Positions 60,754 to 64,000 of a DNA stretch of 64,000 bases are shown piece after piece. The notes below the pieces were generated by a model that saw nothing but the letters and a program-made list of their open reading frames with translations, was not told the origin of the DNA and searched no databases. Source of the DNA: Nansenia antarctica. Its lineage: Eukaryota; Chordata; Actinopteri; Argentiniformes; Microstomatidae. Both the position numbers and the translations under genes were made by a program. Where the stretch lies: contig OZ022341.1 in the NCBI GenBank assembly GCA_963989245.1, forward strand, positions 59,526,531 through 59,590,530. Reading direction: 5' to 3'. How positions within the stretch are numbered: position 1 is the first letter of the stretch; each line of letters opens with the position of its first letter.

Positions 60754-62293
60754 CAGTTTTTCACGAATGCTAAGCCACAGTGTTCAAAACTGAAGTCACA
60801 TTGTCAAAACACTTCATACAGTTTGCATTACTAACATGCATCTTGGCCAAACACTTCATACATGTCTCAAAAGAAGCTTGTTCAACCATACACTGGAAAA
60901 AATGTTCACACAGAAAGCATACACAGTCATTCCAGTGTATGGAAACAACTCTGACCAACAAAACACTAACAACAGGGAGCATTACATAGTTTGAATGATT
61001 TTCACAAGAATCAATATTTCATTATAAGAATGGTTTGATTTATAGTAATCATAGACAGAGTAGTAAAGTATTAGGCAACAAGAATGAATCAGAAACACCT
61101 CAATTTGCTTCTATCCTTTAGTGTTTTCTTTTTTCTTTCAGTATCTTAGTAGAAAGTAAGTTACGGTATTTACTTCAAAGTACACTACATTTATTTGTGG
61201 AAAATGAAAAGTTCAAACCAAAAGAAAACACACAAATTCCAGGGCTACAATACAATAGCAATCACACAAAAAAAATCTGGTCCACCCTCTAGTCTGCATC
61301 TGGTTACATCTAATGTCTTCCCTGGCCTTCCCATCAAGTCTATTTCATTTCATTGTATATATTCTGCTAATATCTTCTAGACATTTCAATATGTTTACTG
61401 CAAAAACCAAATCATTCTGTTTTGAATGTGTTCTTCACAGTTTTGAACACAGTGGGCCCTATTATACACTTCTTAACTTGCTTAATTAAGACGCACCGCC
61501 AGGTTAAGACCTACCGCCACCCTTATTATGCGCTTCATACGCGCTACTGCTATTATGCCGGTGTCGATAGGCGCCCACACATAAGACGTAATACTCCTGT
61601 GCATATATTACTCATTGTGGGAGTGTTCATATGTTAATGAAGTGCACTAGGCGCCCCTGCTATTATGCGATCTGACTTTGCTCCTAGCGCTAAGAAGTGG
61701 TTTGAAAAGTTCTTAAGTTTAGACTTCATGCACGTTTTGAAACACGAGCGCGCCTCCGCGGTTTGCGCATGCATGTGGGCACACATGAACACGCACGTGG
61801 CTCCACGGCAAGACGTCAATTACGGTCACAGTATAAATGCTTTATTTCAGAAGGGAGAGGCAGAGAAGCGCGCTGACCTCCTTCTTAGGACTTCCATAAT
61901 AGCATAGCGCTAATGACTCAACTTAAATAACTCAACGGTTCTTAAAGGGAATGGCACCTGGCACGCTGATTGGGTTGATTGAGAAGACGCCCAAAACACA
62001 CCCATGACTAATTTCTTTGCTTAGCGCCGGGTTTTAGGCGCCCACTACCGCACGCATAATAGCAAAGTGGCCTTGACCACGCCTCCACGTCTTAAGTTTA
62101 GATCTACCGCCTCGTCTTATTGCTTAAGACTTATGAAGTGCATAATAGGGCCCAGTGTGTTACTAACATTGGAACAATGTGTTGCAAATACATAGTGTTT
62201 TGCAGGTGGTGGAGTTTGAATGAGAGTTCATGGATTTTGAAGAACGTGGTTTTGAACACTGCGACTTAGCAATCAGAATTGCTTTTTTAACTG
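60754..62293. mobile_element. DNA transposon remnant with terminal inverted repeats, holding a nested MITE
   Basis: The left end CAGTTTTTCACGAATGCTAA and the inner block CACAGTGTTCAAAAC are mirrored at the right by GTTTTGAACACTGCGACTTA and TTAACTG. Both ends are flanked by TTA. No transposase is recognised. About 840 bp belong to this element and 700 bp to the insertion. Confidence 0.7.
61454..62153. mobile_element. 700-bp MITE with GGGCCCTATTAT termini and AGT target duplication
   Basis: The ends GGGCCCTATTATACACTTCT and AAGTGCATAATAGGGCCC are inverted, with imperfect repeat continuing about 40 bp (TTAAGACG / CGTCTTAT). AGT flanks both sides. Internal subterminal motifs AGGCGCCC and CTATTATGC recur. 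The 3-bp duplication and G-rich ends fit a PIF/Harbinger-like origin (inference). Confidence 0.82.
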
Positions 62294-62574
62294 TTATTCC
62301 CTCCCTGTGCATACCACCAGAAAATAACTGGATCCGCCCCTGTATAAATGTCTATTCTGTTCTATTCTATTCTATTCTATTCTAATCTACCTTATGCATT
62401 AGGTGAAGTGCCAGGCCTGTTTAGGAGGTGAGTATGGATGAGTCCAGGCAGAGGCAGACTGACTAATAGAGCTGGGTCTTTGGGGCTTACGCTCAGAGCT
62501 TGCCTGACTGTCTGTGTGGGAGGAGGCTGTGCTGCTGCATGCCTATGAGAAACACAGAGAAATCAAGGGATTCA

Positions 62575-62576
62575 GT

Positions 62577-62646
<70 letters not shown>

Positions 62647-62692
62647 GTGTGTGTGTTTTCACGTTTCTGGTGCGCGTGAGTGTGCGTGTGTG

Positions 62693-62746
<54 letters not shown>
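62575..62746. repeat. (GT)n compound microsatellite
   Basis: Two GT arrays separated by TTTTCACGTTTCTGGTGCGC. Confidence 0.95.
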
Positions 62747-62747
<1 letters not shown>

Positions 62748-62954
62748 TGGTACCTGCCTGTAGGGGGGGGCCTGGGACAGCCTCTCTATCCCTGGTGTCC
62801 CTGCTGCTGCTTTACATTCTGCTGGTGTAGGCTGGAGTCTCACAGCAGCAGCAGTCAGGCAACCAGGCTCATCCTTTATCCAACCCTCTACACACCACAC
62901 CTCCTCTCTCTCCCTGCACACTGACACTCAATCATCTCTCTCTCCTCTCTCTGC

Positions 62955-63035
62955 CCCCCCCCCCCCCCCGCCCCCCCTCTCTATCTGTGTCTCCCCTCTC
63001 TCTCCTCCATCTCTCTCTTCTCTCTTTATGTGCAT

Positions 63036-63086
<51 letters not shown>
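62955..63086. repeat. Poly(C)/CT tract and (GT)n microsatellite
   Basis: A C run at about 62,954-62,970, CT-rich sequence, then a GT array at 63,041-63,086. Confidence 0.9.
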
Positions 63087-63095
<9 letters not shown>

Positions 63096-64000
63096 TTCTG
63101 TGTGCACTTGTTCATTTGCCCTCCAAGGCTCTGTCCTTTATTGACCTGTCCTTTCTGGGAGACAGGGGTGGTGAGGCCCCACAGTACAACGCTCTCAGGG
63201 AAACACACAGCACAATCACTTTCAAAACAACACGTTCCACGGTGAGATTAGATGCACCACAAATGAAGTCCATATCCTTCTGTTCCTACCTGATGCTACA
63301 GTAGTTGAAGCAGTAGACCAGGGGCTTTTGGCTCTGTGCTCTGGAAGGGAACTGGAGGATCAGAGCTGGAGATCAAAGCAGAGTGGATCAATAGGAGCGA
63401 GAGGGGAGAGATGTTGCACCCCCCCCCCCCAAATCACTTTGATTGAAGCCTGACCGGCCAGGCGTTCTCCCCCTGTGATCCACAGTTGGGAGGCTGGTTG
63501 GAACAGAGGTTGCAAGACTCACGTGTTTGATTGCGAGGGAGTACAGTAATGGAGTAGTAGGATGTCCTTGAACTTTGTCCTGTTCAATTGCGCCAACACT
63601 GTTGACTGTCAGTCATTGTGATGTCAGCGATGTAAGAATAGACTGTTGAATAGACCGCCTAGGAGTCATTAGTAACCGACGGTTCTTTATTCTACTCCTC
63701 CACATGTGCTTGTGCTTTGACAAGGATTTCAAGGATCTCAATGGTTGGGTAGCTCAATTATACAATTATACACACATTCCGATATGTACAGTAGAAGAAG
63801 GAGGACACTCTACCTCTATACTGTACTATATCTTGAATGTACTGTGTGTATTGAATGTGGGAGATGTCCGTGTTGACGGGGGGCAGGAGTAGATTGTGGA
63901 GTGAGAGGGTTGGTTGGGTCTGTGTGCAGAGGCTAGCGGAGGCTGGGAGGTTATCAGCTGTGCTCCGAGCCTCAGGCCAGCGGAGAGCAACGCGGGAGCA
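63087..64000. other. Intergenic, no gene recognised
   Basis: No supported exon or repeat family. A C run lies at 63,418-63,431. Confidence 0.5.

Noticed and set aside
62493..62927. 144-codon minus-strand His/Thr-rich frame
   Set aside because: CA-array translation only.

Overview
The window is animal nuclear DNA, almost certainly from a ray-finned (teleost) fish. Evidence: spliced vertebrate genes, four U17 snoRNAs inside rps7 introns (an arrangement known from pufferfish), CR1/L2-type LINEs, tRNA-derived SINEs, hAT and other DNA transposon remnants, and dense CA/GT, GA/CT and ATT microsatellites. I cannot name the species with confidence.

Left part (1-28,400): a conserved block equivalent to human 2p25.3 (DCDC2C-ALLC-RPS7-RNASEH1; the human neighbours are from memory). 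In order: dcdc2c (7,241-15,779, minus, 10 exons resolved, last exon not found), allc allantoicase (16,719-19,893, minus, 11 coding exons, 395 aa), rps7 (21,118-23,962 coding, minus, 6 coding exons plus a noncoding 5'TOP exon at 24,720-24,745, 194 aa), and rnaseh1 (25,187-28,078, plus, 8 exons, 299 aa). I rebuilt each gene from splice sites and reading phase, and the phases agree at every junction. rps7 and rnaseh1 are head to head and share a promoter interval of about 440 bp. Each of the last four rps7 introns carries one U17 H/ACA snoRNA, so this transcript supplies both a 40S protein and an RNA used in 18S rRNA processing. rnaseh1 has two in-frame starts that fit mitochondrial and nuclear isoforms, and one GC-AG intron.

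Right part (28,400-64,000): no host protein gene recognised. It is intergenic DNA rich in transposable elements: an L2-like LINE (35,000-36,822), several CR1-group (Rex1-like) LINE pieces (36,940-37,690; 38,380-40,961; 42,905-45,287), a 21-copy minisatellite grown from LINE coding sequence, a Gypsy gag remnant, a rearranged hAT remnant, two copies of a tRNA-SINE, several MITEs with clear terminal inverted repeats, a nested transposon at 60,754-62,293, a 5S rRNA-derived fragment, and a pair of 360-bp direct repeats. ADI1 and TRAPPC12, expected beyond RNASEH1 in mammals, were not seen.

The left 7 kb holds microsatellites, a perfect 35-bp palindrome and a small minisatellite, but no gene I can support. 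I found no clearly new biological system. The most informative items are the U17/rps7 nest, the rnaseh1 gene structure and 3'UTR duplication, and the LINE-derived minisatellite.
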